From Sphingobium sp. MI1205 (GTDB lineage: Bacteria; Pseudomonadota; Alphaproteobacteria; Sphingomonadales; Sphingomonadaceae), in the NCBI RefSeq assembly GCF_001563285.1, contig NZ_CP005190.1, forward strand, positions 186,001 through 250,000: a stretch of DNA of 64,000 nt, in the 5' to 3' direction. The notes under the pieces were generated by a model, which was given only the letters and a program-made list of their open reading frames with translations, did no database searches and was not told where the DNA came from. The position numbers and the translations under genes are program-made. This document shows positions 41,369 to 50,462 of the stretch, in pieces (position 1 is the stretch's first letter; each line of letters begins with the position of its first letter).

Positions 41369-43666
41369 TCAGATCCCGAAACCGTCGGTGTCTAGGCCGG
41401 CAGAGAGATCGTGGCGCAGTTCAATGAGGGTCTGATCCTCAACGACCGGGGCGCTGGACGCGGTCTCATGATCGCCGCGCTCTGACCGGCCCCGCTCCAG
41501 CGGCGCTTGGCGCTGCTCATTCTCCGATGCGGTGCCGGCGCTATCGGTGCGCGAGGGCGCCGCCCTGCTTACAAGCGGTTCGCTGGCGCGATCCGTCCTG
41601 CTGCCGTCCTCGGCCTGCGGATCGTCGTTAGCGGGTGACAGCCGAACTTGGTCGATCGCGCCGCCCGCGACGGTCGGATCGCTCACATTCACGATGACCT
41701 GCGCGGCGCCGTCGCGGCCTCCCGCCTCTCCGCTCTGCGGCTCCTCCTCAAAGGCCCCCTCCCCTCGTTTCGACCGCAGCGGCTGGATGTTCTTCCGGCG
41801 CACAAAACCCTGCGCGACCGATGGGTAATCCTGGTAGTGAAGAACGAGGCGGGCAGCGGGAAATCCATCGGGAAATTTGACGAAGCCATGGAGCGAGGGA
41901 AGGTTCGTGATGTCGTCGGCGATCACGAGCGGTTCTGTCTGCTTGCGCGGCGTCAGGGTCGATGCATCGCGGGTGTTGTTGTAGCCATAGCTATAGGCCT
42001 CATCCATCTGGCGGACCTCGCGATTGCCGATATAGCGCGCGCACTGTTCGGCGGTGTCGAGATCTGAGGTGGCGAGGATCAGCTTCGATCGTGCGAGCGA
42101 GGCAAGATTCTTCGCGCCATGCTCACCATAAACCTCCACCAATTTCTCGAAACTGTGCAGCCCCAAGATCATCGCGCCGCCGAAGGCGCGGGCGGTCTGG
42201 AGACCATTTTCAATCGCCGGGATGCGGTGAAGCGCGCCCAGCTCGTCGAACATGAACCAAGTCCGCAGCGACCGCGTTCGGGGCATCGACATCAGGTTGT
42301 TGATGGCAAGGTCCATCCAGAGCGTCAACAGCGCCTTGTTCATCGGCAGGTCGAGATAATGGGAGGTGATGAAAAGGATCGCGCCGGACTTCTTCTCCCC
42401 CGTGATCCAGCGCCTGATCGAGAAGGGTTCGCCCTCTTCGGGAAGGAAGCGCAGCACCTGCGCATTGGTATTGAAAACAGCGCGAATGGATTCCGCCATG
42501 CGTGCCGCTTCCGGTGCCGTCAGCGGGTCAGCAATGGTGTTGGAGAGATAGCGGTGAACCCGCGCCAGATCGGCGGTCATCAGATTTTCAGAGAGGGCCA
42601 AATTGGTGGCCTGTCCGCGCTCGATCAGGCGCATGCACATCTCGATGAACAAGGTGCGCGCCGCAAGCGCCCAAAAAGGTTCGGACGAACCGCCATCGGA
42701 AGGGATGAGGGCCGCGGCAGCGGAAGTAAATTCGCTATGGGAAGAGCAGTCGTTGAAGATGGACCAGACAGGGCAACGCTCGTCCATGGGATTGAGGATC
42801 GTGTCGCGCGCAGGGTCGTAGAAGGACTCCACATAGGCGCCGGTCAGGTCGAAGATGACCGCGCTATCCTGACGCTCGCGCATCTGCGCGACGAGGCTTC
42901 GGAGCTCCGTCGTTTTCCCCGAGCCGGTGGTGCCGATCAGCATGGCGTGGGATTGCTCGAGCCGATGCGGAAAAGGGATGCCGCCCAAGCTATAGGGATG
43001 GTGGATGCCCCTCCCCTTCCGCTCGGCAAATGGGAGCCGCAAAACCTCGCTTGGCTTCATGCCGGGACATAGATGGGCGACATCCTCCTCAAACTTGATG
43101 CGGTTATGCTCGATGATCTCGGACCGCAGCAATTCGACGTCCACCAGCATCGCCCCGCGCTCATGCCGCTCCTGAAGGATCGACTTGCCCCTGCGCTTGG
43201 ATATGTCGACGAACCAGATGGCGGCAGGAACGGTGATGAAGATCGACAGCAGGAACGAGCCGATCAGCCCTCGCATCGCGACGTCCCAGGCGCGGATCAC
43301 GTCGGGAATATAGGGCACGGCGGACATGATGGTGCGAATGATATCGCCGCTCGGCAGAGTGACGTTGACACGCTTCATCGGATCGAGGTCGACCCAGTTC
43401 CAAAGCTCGGAATAGACCTTCATGCAGATGAGCTGAAAACCATGCTCATCGAGCTTCACTGACATGATGCCGAACCAGCAGCCAAGAAACACGAAGAACC
43501 AGAAGATGACGGGCAATTTCGCGCCTGACAGCCACATCAACATTTCGTGACTCAGGAGCTGGCTTCCACGGGTGAAATTGCCCGAGTTGCGCTGGACGTT
43601 CCCGCGCGCCGAATGGTGACTGAGCGGTATGTTCTGGCCGTTGTCGCGGATGTCCTTACGCGCCAT
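41369..43666 (-). CDS. traD: type IV coupling protein TraD
   Basis: Hexameric inner-membrane ATPase that brings the relaxosome to the secretion channel. The ATG at 43666 (GGAG 7 bp upstream) gives 765 residues. Two membrane segments: AKLPVIFWFFVFLGCWFGIM near residue 50 and GLIGSFLLSIFITVPAAIWF near 115. Walker A is HAMLIGTTGSGKTTELRSLV at about residue 245; Walker B-like LRTWFMFDELGALHRIPAIE near 470, with GAMILGLHSFEKLVEVYGE following. The C-terminal 150 residues are disordered and acidic, as expected for docking the relaxase. Overlaps the RHH gene by 11 bp. Confidence 0.95.
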   Translation of the reverse strand: MARKDIRDNGQNIPLSHHSARGNVQRNSGNFTRGSQLLSHEMLMWLSGAKLPVIFWFFVFLGCWFGIMSVKLDEHGFQLICMKVYSELWNWVDLDPMKRVNVTLPSGDIIRTIMSAVPYIPDVIRAWDVAMRGLIGSFLLSIFITVPAAIWFVDISKRRGKSILQERHERGAMLVDVELLRSEIIEHNRIKFEEDVAHLCPGMKPSEVLRLPFAERKGRGIHHPYSLGGIPFPHRLEQSHAMLIGTTGSGKTTELRSLVAQMRERQDSAVIFDLTGAYVESFYDPARDTILNPMDERCPVWSIFNDCSSHSEFTSAAAALIPSDGGSSEPFWALAARTLFIEMCMRLIERGQATNLALSENLMTADLARVHRYLSNTIADPLTAPEAARMAESIRAVFNTNAQVLRFLPEEGEPFSIRRWITGEKKSGAILFITSHYLDLPMNKALLTLWMDLAINNLMSMPRTRSLRTWFMFDELGALHRIPAIENGLQTARAFGGAMILGLHSFEKLVEVYGEHGAKNLASLARSKLILATSDLDTAEQCARYIGNREVRQMDEAYSYGYNNTRDASTLTPRKQTEPLVIADDITNLPSLHGFVKFPDGFPAARLVLHYQDYPSVAQGFVRRKNIQPLRSKRGEGAFEEEPQSGEAGGRDGAAQVIVNVSDPTVAGGAIDQVRLSPANDDPQAEDGSRTDRASEPLVSRAAPSRTDSAGTASENEQRQAPLERGRSERGDHETASSAPVVEDQTLIELRHDLSAGLDTDGFGI

Positions 43667-43946
43667 GATAAAGCTCCACGCGCTTGTCGGTTTCAGCGAC
43701 GATGCGGTCGCGATATTGGGGAAATTGTTCACGGATCAGAACATCGAGGGCGAGGTGCTGAAACTCGCCTATGCGCGCGAGGCGCAGGCGGCTCATGTCC
43801 TTCAGGGAATCGCCGGACAAAAGTAGGTCCACCGCCGTCCGAATGAGATCAGCGGTAGGCACCCCCCGGCTACGGGATTGCTGCTCAAGGCGCTCCCACT
43901 GATCCTGTTCGAGACGGACCGTGTAACGCCGTTGCTTAATTGTCAT
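43656..43946 (-). CDS. ribbon-helix-helix accessory protein of the relaxosome (96 aa)
   Basis: First gene of the traD-traI operon and next to the putative oriT, where F has TraM/TraY and other plasmids have TrwA-like proteins. 96 residues from the ATG at 43946, with AGGAGG 8 bp upstream. The N-terminal RHH is IKQRRYTVRLEQDQWERLEQ, QSRSRGVPTADLIRTAVDLL; the C-terminal half (FQHLALDVLIREQFPQYRDR) is helical and may form the tetramer or contact TraD. It probably binds the repeats upstream, both to repress this operon and to help nicking; this is inferred from position. Confidence 0.8.
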   Translation of the reverse strand: MTIKQRRYTVRLEQDQWERLEQQSRSRGVPTADLIRTAVDLLLSGDSLKDMSRLRLARIGEFQHLALDVLIREQFPQYRDRIVAETDKRVELYHGA

Positions 43947-43968
43947 CCACCCTACCTCCTAGCAGAGA

Positions 43969-43989
43969 GGCTGGTGGGGATTACGAAAG
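43969..43989 (+). repeat. 21-bp exact copy of a traL segment
   Basis: The 21 bases beginning GGCTGGTGGGGATTACGAA are identical to 14070-14090 inside traL, in the same orientation; flanks differ. A match this long is not expected by chance in 64 kb. It lies 23 bp upstream of the RHH gene start (minus strand). Confidence 0.8.
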
Positions 43990-44027
43990 TGGAATATCGA
44001 TAGCCGAGGCTCGTGCCCATTGCAAGT

Positions 44028-44349
44028 TGTCAGACAGTGCAGGCGCGGCTAATGGCCGATTTAACTATTCGCCATACAGGTTGAACTTCCTGTCATACAA
44101 TGTCTGACACTTCCGAAACGGGGATTGCGTGCGGTTCCACTGATTTTGGTTGAACCGCAGGTGCATACGGTGTGCTGGCTGACCACTTGGGAAGGCACTC
44201 ACGCAAATGGCGCGCTGGTTACCTGTAACCGGCTCCTGCTTACCCGGCCGCAGGGCCCGGTCGCCGATCCGGCAGGGATCGGCTCCGCCCATCGGGCGGA
44301 AGGATATGGCCAAACCATATCTCGCCGTTGCATGAGGGGTTCATCCCTC
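44028..44349. other. oriT: candidate origin of transfer (oriT): cluster of inverted repeats
   Basis: Noncoding region upstream of the RHH-traD-traI operon with seven inverted repeats: TGTCAGACA (44028-44036)/TGTCTGACA (44101-44109); TGCGGTTC (44130-44137)/GAACCGCA (44152-44159); GGTTAC-CT-GTAACC (44217-44230); CCGATCC/GGATCGG (44264-44282); CCGCCC/GGGCGG (44285-44299); GATATGG/CCATATC (44303-44321); GAGGG/CCCTC (44334-44349). Position next to relaxase genes and this hairpin density are typical of oriT. The nick site cannot be identified by eye. Confidence 0.55.
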
Positions 44350-44576
44350 TAGGCCGCGGCGAAACTGCCCAAAACTGGCTCCAGGCGAAACGCAGTTCCG
44401 CCGCCAAACGACGATGCTATTCCGGCGCTCGTGCGCCACAGTATGGGGAGATGGAAGGAGCGCGGATTGCATCGCCGACCGCCACACCTCCAAGGACAAT
44501 TCCCATGCAATATCAAAGGGATTGGGTCACGTCGTCAATGTGGCGTAATTTCGGGTGTGGTCACCGGGCGCCATCG

Positions 44577-45797
44577 TCAGGCGGCCTTGGGTGTAATCTG
44601 TAGCGGTTGAGCCTCCTCGATTTGGGGTGTGGCGAGCGCCATCATGCCTTCGAGCTGCATGTAGCGGTGTTGAAGTTGGTATTCGTCGTTTTGCTCGAGG
44701 AGCACGGCGCCGATCAGGCGGGTGATGCTGTCCTCGTTGGGGAAGATGCCGACGACGTCGGCCCGGCGCTTCACCTCCTTGTTCAAGCGTTCGAGCGGAT
44801 TGGTGCTGTGCAACTTGACCCGATGCTGTTCGGGGAAGGTCATGTAGGCGAGCACGTCGTGCTCGGCGGCATCCATGCAGGCGCCCAGCTTGGGCCAGCG
44901 GCCGCGCAACTGATCCGCGACATGGCGCCAGGTCTGGGTCGCGGCCGCGTGGTCGGGCTGCAGGAAGACCTGGCGGATCGCGGCGGCGACAACGGTGTTC
45001 TGGCCCTTGGGCACATGCGCCAGTGCGTTCCTCATGAAGTGCACGCGGCACCGTTGCCAGGTCGCGCCGACGACGCGGGTGATGGCAGCTTTGAGGCCCT
45101 CATGGGCATCGGAGATGACCAGCTTCACCCCCTTCAAGCCGCGCCGGACGAGGTTGCGCAGGAAGGTGGATTAGAACGGCTCGGCCTCGCTCGGACCGAT
45201 GTGCAGGCCGACGATCTCGCGCTTGCCCTCGGTGGTGACCGCGACAGCGATTATCGCGGCGACGCTGACGATCCTGCCGCCCTCGCGCACCTTGAGGTAG
45301 GTGGCATCGAGCCACAGATACGGCCAGTCGCCGACCAGCGGGCGCTTGAGGAACGCGTTCACGCGCTCGTCGATGTCCTTGCACAGCTTGGACACCGATG
45401 ACTTGGAGATGCCGCTCATGCCCATTGCCTGGACCAGTTCATCGACCCGTCGGGTGCTGACGCCGGCGATCCATGCCTCCTGGATGACCGACACCAGCGC
45501 CTTCTCGGCGGTCTTGCGAGGTTCGAGGAAGCCGGGGAAGTAGGCGCCCGTCCGCAATTTGGGGATCTTCAGGTTGAGGGTGCCGAGCCGGGTGTCCAGA
45601 CTGCGGTCGCGGTAGCCATTGCGCCATGTGCTGCGCTCACCGGATCGCTCGTGGCGTCCAGCACCGATCAGGCCGTCGACATCGGCCTCCATGATGATCT
45701 GCAGGACACTTTCGGCGACGGTGCGCAGAAAGTCGCCATCTCCGGTCTTCGCCATCAGCTCGGCAAGCGGTAGTCTATCATCGGTCATCGGGATCAA
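44577..45797 (-). pseudogene. IS256-family transposase with an internal stop codon
   Basis: DDE transposase (mutator type), 407 codons. N-terminal half: RSTWRNGYRDRSLDTRLGTL, LKIPKLRTGAYFPGFLEPRK, and the first Asp in YLWLDATYLKVREGG. After the stop it continues in the same frame: RRGLKGVKLVISDAHEGLKA (second Asp), FMRNALAHVPKGQNTVVAAA, NPLERLNKEVKRRADVVGIF (Glu). The codon after EAEPF is TAA (45171-45173), where the family has Trp. Reading frame and length are otherwise intact, so loss is recent. A functional product would need suppression of this stop. Confidence 0.85.
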
Positions 45798-45863
45798 CTC
45801 CTCGGTTGGTGAAGCTTCGACACTTCCACCTTACCGATGAGCCCGGTGGCCACCAGATGCGCC

Positions 45864-45895
45864 GCCGTGGGTGTGGCCTCGGCCACACCCACGGC
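45864..45895. repeat. perfect 15-bp-arm palindrome inside the IS256 right end
   Basis: GCCGTGGGTGTGGCC (45864-45878), TC, GGCCACACCCACGGC (45881-45895). It lies between the transposase start and the right inverted repeat and would form a very stable hairpin in RNA, perhaps shielding the transposase from outside transcription. Confidence 0.75.
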
Positions 45896-46018
45896 AACAC
45901 CATCAGCTACACCAGGAAATTACACCACGACCGCGGACGCTAGCAGGGATTGAGCTGGACTGAGGAGAAGCTATAACGGCCCCGTCCACAATCCGATCCG
46001 ACATATGGGAAATGATCC

Positions 46019-46237
46019 ATGGCCAAAGATCTGGACAAGGAACGGGCTGCCATTGCGGCGGAAGAAGCCAAGCTGGTCGAACGCAAAAAGCAGCTCGCTG
46101 AAAAGGAACGAGATGCCTCGCTGAAGGTCATCGAAAAAGCGGGCCTGATGAAGCTGTCCCTGGAGGATCTGGAAGCGCTGGTCGGGCGCATCCGCAAGCT
46201 TGGGCTCGAGGAGGTTCAGCGTCGCCTGGCGGCGTGA
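46019..46237 (+). CDS. small coiled-coil protein (72 aa)
   Basis: Unrecognised small protein. The ATG at 46019 has no strong ribosome binding site but the sequence is clearly protein-like: charged heptads (KDLDKERAAIAAEEAKLVER, KKQLAEKERDASLKVIEKAG) suggest a coiled coil to about residue 40, followed by LSLEDLEALVGRIRKLGLEE, a helical module that could bind nucleic acid or a partner. It is followed by a strong hairpin. It lies between the IS256 element and the IS3 region, so it survives from the original accessory DNA. Confidence 0.65.
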   Translation: MAKDLDKERAAIAAEEAKLVERKKQLAEKERDASLKVIEKAGLMKLSLEDLEALVGRIRKLGLEEVQRRLAA

Positions 46238-46262
46238 AGGCCAAACCGATCCTAACCAAAAT

Positions 46263-46293
46263 GGGCAGGCCGGGCTCGATGCCCAGCCTGCCC
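46263..46293. terminator. strong hairpin between convergent genes
   Basis: GGGCAGGC-C-GGGC (46263-46275) pairs with GCCC-A-GCCTGCCC (46281-46293). On the minus strand it is followed by CATTTTGG, a weak T-run, so it probably ends the 73-aa gene and possibly also the coiled-coil gene from the other side. Confidence 0.6.
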
Positions 46294-46349
46294 AATGACC
46301 CAGGCCATAATATCTTTGGGAGAGCCTCACCGGCCCTCCCCTTTAGATT

Positions 46350-46571
46350 TCAGTAGCTGTCGTCGAGCTTGCCTGGAATGCTGTACACCACCCGGTTGAT
46401 GATGGTCGTTGGCAGAGCGCCATAATCGCCTTCATCAATGGCGAAGAACCCACCCTCTTCATCCCGGATGATGTGCTGCGGAAAGTAGCTCGTCATCGCG
46501 CGTAGCTCGGCGTTGGCAAATGCTGCGATGTAGGTGCCCTCTGCGGCGAAAGCGTTGTGATTGATGTGCAT
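46350..46571 (-). CDS. small hypothetical protein (73 aa)
   Basis: The ATG at 46571 has GAGGAAAA 3-11 bp upstream, a good ribosome binding site. The protein (HINHNAFAAEGTYIAAFANA, FFAIDEGDYGALPTTIINRV) shows alternating strands and a DEGDYG turn but no recognised motif. It is convergent with the coiled-coil gene. About 120 bp upstream of it the IS3 element begins, so its promoter may have been altered by that insertion. Confidence 0.55.
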   Translation of the reverse strand: MHINHNAFAAEGTYIAAFANAELRAMTSYFPQHIIRDEEGGFFAIDEGDYGALPTTIINRVVYSIPGKLDDSY

Positions 46572-46758
46572 GGGTTTTCCTCATCAAAATGAAATGATGG
46601 AGGTCAGCGGGCATGTGGATCGTGGCTGGGTCAACGACGGCGAAGCCGCCGCGAAGCGGGGAGCGGAGGACCCGATTTTGCTGCGGCCGGAACTGGACTT
46701 GTAACGGTTTTGTGCCGGTCACTTGAGAGTTTAAGGCTCATTCAAGGAGACCGACGAG

Positions 46759-47031
46759 ATGATCAAGCATAGCGAAGAGTTCAAGCAGGAGGCCGTGCGC
46801 ATTGCGCTGACCAGCGGGTTGCCGCGCGAACGGGTCGCGTCGGATTTGGGGATCGGCAAATCGACGCTGAACAAATGGGTGTCGCACTATCGCCCCTCGG
46901 ATCTGGTGGCAGCGCCGCAGGCAGATCTGGCTCGAGAGAATGAACGGCTTCGTTTGGAGAACCGTATCCTCAGGGAGGAGAGGGAAGTCCTAAAAAAGGC
47001 CACTCAGTTCTTTGCGAGCCAAAGGTCGTGA
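46759..47031 (+). CDS. IS3-family transposase OrfA
   Basis: DNA-binding half of the IS3 transposase, 90 residues. HTH: FKQEAVRIALTSGLPRERVA, SDLGIGKSTLNKWVSHYRPS; leucine-zipper-like end: ARENERLRLENRILREEREV. A slippery A6G run at 46992-46998 near the end would allow a -1 shift into orfB, giving the full transposase. orfA itself is intact, but the fused product is truncated because orfB is broken by the first IS110 element. It may still bind the inverted ends and act as a repressor. Confidence 0.9.
   Translation: MIKHSEEFKQEAVRIALTSGLPRERVASDLGIGKSTLNKWVSHYRPSDLVAAPQADLARENERLRLENRILREEREVLKKATQFFASQRS
46992..46998 (+). promoter_or_regulatory. probable -1 ribosomal frameshift site (A AAA AAG)
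   Basis: AAAAAAG lies within the orfA/orfB overlap zone, and orfB is in the -1 frame relative to orfA, the standard IS3 arrangement for making OrfAB. Confidence 0.65.
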
Positions 47032-47699
47032 GGTTCGCCTTTGTGCATAGCTGGCGGCACCGTTGGCCAGTGGAGTTGATGTGCCGTGTCCTACAGGTGA
47101 GTGAGCGCGGCTATCGGTCCTGGCGGTCGCGCCCGATCAGCCATCGGGAACGGACAGACATGAGGGTGCTGGCCCATATCCGGGAGCAATATAGTCTGAG
47201 CCTTGGCAGTTATGGTCGCCCCAGGATGACGATGGAGCTCAAGGAAGCAGGGCTCGACGTTGGCGAGCGCCGGGTTGGCCGCCTCATGCGGATCAACGGG
47301 ATCAAGCCAGTCCGCACACGCAAGCACAAGTTCACGACGGACAGCCACCATCGCCTGGGTGTCGCGGCGAACTGGCTAGACGGAGATTTTGCGGCCGATG
47401 CGCCCAACCGGAAATGGGCGGGCGACATCACCTATGTCTGGACATCGGAAGGCTGGCTCTACCTTGCCGTCATCCTCGACCTGCACAGCCGTCGTGTTGT
47501 TGGCTGGGCTGTCAGCGATAGGATGAAGAAGGATCTGGCGATCCGGGCGTTGGATATGGCGGTGCGGCTGCGTCAGCCGCCTGAAGGCTGCATTTTCCAC
47601 TCCGATCGCGGCAGCCAATATTGCTCTTATGATTATCAGAAAAAGCTGCAGGCCTATGGCCTGCGTCCATCTATGAGCGGCAAGGGAAATTGTTACGAC

Positions 47700-48984
47700 T
47701 GTGAGAAGATGCATGCAGTCTGGAAGGTCTGACCCGTGCTTACGACTGACCACGTGTCATGGCGTTGATCTGTCGGCCCTCCAGGCTGCACCCGGGGCGT
47801 CGCGAAACGTGACTTGATAGGAGCCTGAGGGAGTGCCGTCCCGTCACAGTCCTGTCCGCTCGCGAAGGGCCTTCGGGTTCCACCCGCCTGGAGGACCAGT
47901 ATGCATGATATCACACCAGACGCTGTCGTCATCGGCATCGACACCCATAAAGACGTTCACGTCGCGGTCGCGATCAACGGACTGGGCGCGCGGCTTGCCA
48001 CAGCATCGTTCCCGGTAACCAGCAAGGGCTATCGCCAGGTGGCAGCTTGGGCAACCGAGCACGGAACCGTGCACGCGTTCGGCATCGAAGGAACTGGCTC
48101 ATACGGTGCCGGCCTCGCACGCGCGCTGGCTGCGAAGGGTTTGCGCGTCATTGAGGTCGGCCGGATCAACCGGCAGCTCCGGCGTCGATATGGCAAGACC
48201 GATACCGTGGATGCCGAGTCCGCTGCAAGGGCCGTGCTTGCGGGTGACGCCGACGGTGAGCCCAAAGTCGGTGATGGCACCGTCGAAATGATCCGTCACC
48301 TCAAGATCGCCCGCGACACTGCGCTCAAAGCGCGAACACAAGCCATGGTCACGCTCAAGACAATGCTGGTGAACGCGCCACAGGCGTTGCGCGAGCGGTT
48401 CATCGGCATCACCGGCAAGATGACGCTTATCCGCGCGATCGCAGCACTGCGCCCGGGGGCACTGGTATCCACCAATGCATCGGCGAAGATGGCGCTACGC
48501 GCATTGGCGAACCGATGGCTGATGCTGGATGCCGAGATCAAGGAGCACGAAGCCGTCCTCGAGCAGTTGGTGCGTGCCCACGCACCGGCACTGATGGATG
48601 CGCCTGGCGTGTCGACCGGTACCATCGCCGACATGCTCATTGTCTTGGGCGACAATCCTCAGCGGATCCGATCCGAGGCCGCGTTCGCCAAGCTATGCGG
48701 CGTGTGCCCCGTGCCGGCATCAAGTGGCAAGACCAACCGTCACCGGCTCAACCGGGGTGGCAACCGGCGGGCGAATGCGGCCCTGTACCGCGTCGCCTTG
48801 GTTCGCATGCGCCACCATCCGCCGACCCGCGAATATATCCAGCGCCGAACCGCCGAAGGCAAGTCACCTCGCGAAATCCGGCGGTGCCTCAAGCGGTACA
48901 TCGCTCGCGAAATCTACCAACACCTCTGTGCTGAAAAGCCGCTCCCAGCAGCCGCGAAAGGCTCTTGACCAACATAGGAGCATC
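47700..48984 (+). mobile_element. IS110-family element (IS110 group) inside orfB
   Basis: Boundaries defined by re-joining orfB: host sequence stops at 47699 (TGTTACGAC) and resumes at 48985 (AATGCCTCC). 1,285 bp, no obvious terminal inverted repeats and no target duplication, as usual for the IS110 group. Contains one transposase gene. Confidence 0.85.
47901..48968 (+). CDS. IS110-family transposase (355 aa)
   Basis: DEDD-type recombinase that works with a bridge RNA from the element's noncoding ends. N-terminal RuvC-like domain: VVIGIDTHKDVHVAVAINGL (first Asp), FGIEGTGSYGAGLARALAAK (Glu), GKTDTVDAESAARAVLAGDA (Asp pair). C-terminal domain: DAPGVSTGTIADMLIVLGDN, FAKLCGVCPVPASSGKTNRH, RLNRGGNRRANAALYRVALV with the conserved Ser. 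It is complete and appears active. About 200 bp of noncoding DNA lies before it within the element, the likely bridge-RNA region. Confidence 0.95.
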   Translation: MHDITPDAVVIGIDTHKDVHVAVAINGLGARLATASFPVTSKGYRQVAAWATEHGTVHAFGIEGTGSYGAGLARALAAKGLRVIEVGRINRQLRRRYGKTDTVDAESAARAVLAGDADGEPKVGDGTVEMIRHLKIARDTALKARTQAMVTLKTMLVNAPQALRERFIGITGKMTLIRAIAALRPGALVSTNASAKMALRALANRWLMLDAEIKEHEAVLEQLVRAHAPALMDAPGVSTGTIADMLIVLGDNPQRIRSEAAFAKLCGVCPVPASSGKTNRHRLNRGGNRRANAALYRVALVRMRHHPPTREYIQRRTAEGKSPREIRRCLKRYIAREIYQHLCAEKPLPAAAKGS

Positions 48985-49093
48985 AATGCCTCCGTCGAGA
49001 CATTCTTCAAATCCCTGAAGGCCGAACTCATCTGGCGGCAGAATTGGCCAACCCGCCGGCACGCTGAAGCCGCCATCTTCCAGTACATCAATG

Positions 49094-50462
49094 ATGGGAT
49101 GGACGCCCCCCGACTGATAATTGTTCGGGGCGGATTGCCGCAGGGGCAATTTAACGATCAGGAGAAGGAACATGACGGAAATTGCATCGATTGGTCTCGA
49201 TATCGCAAAAACGTGGTTTCAGGTTCACGCTGCTGATCGCGACGGCATGCCAGTTTTGCGTCGAAAGCTCAGACGAGACCAGATGCTGCAGTTTTTCGAA
49301 GACCTGCCTGCGTGCTTAGTCGGAATTGAGGCATGTTCAACCTCGCATCATTGGGCTCGTATGATTGAAAGCACGGGGCACCAAGTGCGGCTGATTCCTC
49401 CCCAATATGTCAAACCATTCGTGAAGCGTTCGAAAACAGACAGCGCGGATGCCGAGGCGATTTGTGAGGCACTTAAACGCGCCGGCATCCGTTATGTGGC
49501 GATCAAGACTCGGGAGCAACAAGCGTCGCTTGCTTTGCACCGCGCGCGGGATTTGCTGGTACGTCAACGTACAATGCTGACCAATATGATCCGTGGGACC
49601 GCCGCAGAATTTGGCGTTGTCGTCGCCACAGGTGTCCAGCGGGTGAGAGTCCTTCGTGAAGCACTGCAATCTGCCGAACAGGATGTCTTGCCGAACGAAG
49701 CAAGGGATACGGTGCAGTTGCTATTTGCCCAGTTCGACGATCTGGGCTGGAAGATCGAGATACTGGAGCAGCGCATAATGGCATGGCATCGTGCAAATGC
49801 GGTTAGTCGGCGACTTGCTTCCATACCGGGTATCGGCCCCATGAATGCGACACTTCTGGCCGCCACGGTGCCCGATGCCACACAGTTCAAGTCTGGGCGC
49901 GAATTTGCGGCGTGGATCGGGCTTGTGCCGCGCGAACATTCCAGTGGTGGAAAACAACGCCTTGGCGGAATATCGAAGCGCGGCAATCCCTACATGCGCC
50001 GTCTCCTCATCGTCGGAGCCCATGCGGTATTACGATGGACCCGGCGCGGCAAAGGCATGCAAAGCGCCTGGCTCCTGAGCTTGATCGAGCGCAAGCCAGC
50101 CAACGTCGTAGCTGTCGCGATCGCCAACAAACTTGCTCGCATTGCGTGGGCAATTATGGCGCGAGGAGGCGTTTACCAATCAGCCAACATCGCAATCGCC
50201 TAGAGGGCGCGTTTACGATGCACGGCTGAAGCTTGCATGTGTGAAAGGAGTGATGGCGCAAAGGTCGCAGACCTCGGATCGGACAAACCCGATAGAAGCC
50301 CAGGGCGTTAATGCCCGCATCAACGATAGGGACCGGTTCGCGAATACCCATCAGGGCCAGCGGCTATGACCGCGCAAACAGGCCGAATACATGGCTGCAA
50401 GCGATCTTCCGTTGTCAAACACTCCATTTCTGCACTTGCCAGTCGGGGTGCGTCCATACACG
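49094..50462 (+). mobile_element. IS110-family element of the IS1111 group inside orfB
   Basis: Subterminal inverted repeats ATGGACGCCCCCCGACT (49099-49115) and AGTCGGGGTGCGTCCAT (50441-50457) match at 16 of 17 positions and lie 5 bp in from either end, the IS1111 signature. Host orfB stops at 49093 and resumes at 50463; 1,369 bp, no target duplication. Confidence 0.9.
49172..50203 (+). CDS. IS1111-group transposase (343 aa)
   Basis: DEDD recombinase from the ATG at 49172 (AGGAGAAGGAA upstream). Catalytic elements: IASIGLDIAKTWFQVHAADR (Asp), CLVGIEACSTSHHWARMIES (Glu), RSKTDSADAEAICEALKRAG (Asp pair). C-terminal part: RLASIPGIGPMNATLLAATV, FAAWIGLVPREHSSGGKQRL, GGISKRGNPYMRRLLIVGAH, with the conserved Ser in HSSGGK. 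It differs clearly from the 355-aa transposase 200 bp away, so the two insertions were separate events. The 240-bp noncoding stretch after it would be the bridge-RNA zone in this group. Confidence 0.95.
   Translation: MTEIASIGLDIAKTWFQVHAADRDGMPVLRRKLRRDQMLQFFEDLPACLVGIEACSTSHHWARMIESTGHQVRLIPPQYVKPFVKRSKTDSADAEAICEALKRAGIRYVAIKTREQQASLALHRARDLLVRQRTMLTNMIRGTAAEFGVVVATGVQRVRVLREALQSAEQDVLPNEARDTVQLLFAQFDDLGWKIEILEQRIMAWHRANAVSRRLASIPGIGPMNATLLAATVPDATQFKSGREFAAWIGLVPREHSSGGKQRLGGISKRGNPYMRRLLIVGAHAVLRWTRRGKGMQSAWLLSLIERKPANVVAVAIANKLARIAWAIMARGGVYQSANIAIA

Larger units (their letters stand above)
44539..45929 (-). mobile_element. IS256-family insertion sequence
   Basis: The ends share an inverted repeat centred on TGTGGCGTAATTTC (44539-44552) and its near reverse complement GAAATTACACCACG (45916-45929), with related bases (GGTGTGG / CTACACC) continuing inwards. 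Length about 1.39 kb and one transposase gene fit IS256. The exact outer ends are uncertain by a few bases, and no matching 8-bp target duplication was seen. The element carries a nonsense codon in its transposase, so it may no longer move by itself. Confidence 0.75.

Noticed and set aside
42119..43072. Long plus-strand frame within traD
   Set aside because: Antisense shadow of the coupling protein, which has complete motifs.
44328..44603. 91-codon plus-strand frame reaching into the IS256 end
   Set aside because: Crosses the IS boundary and a set of hairpins; no protein features.
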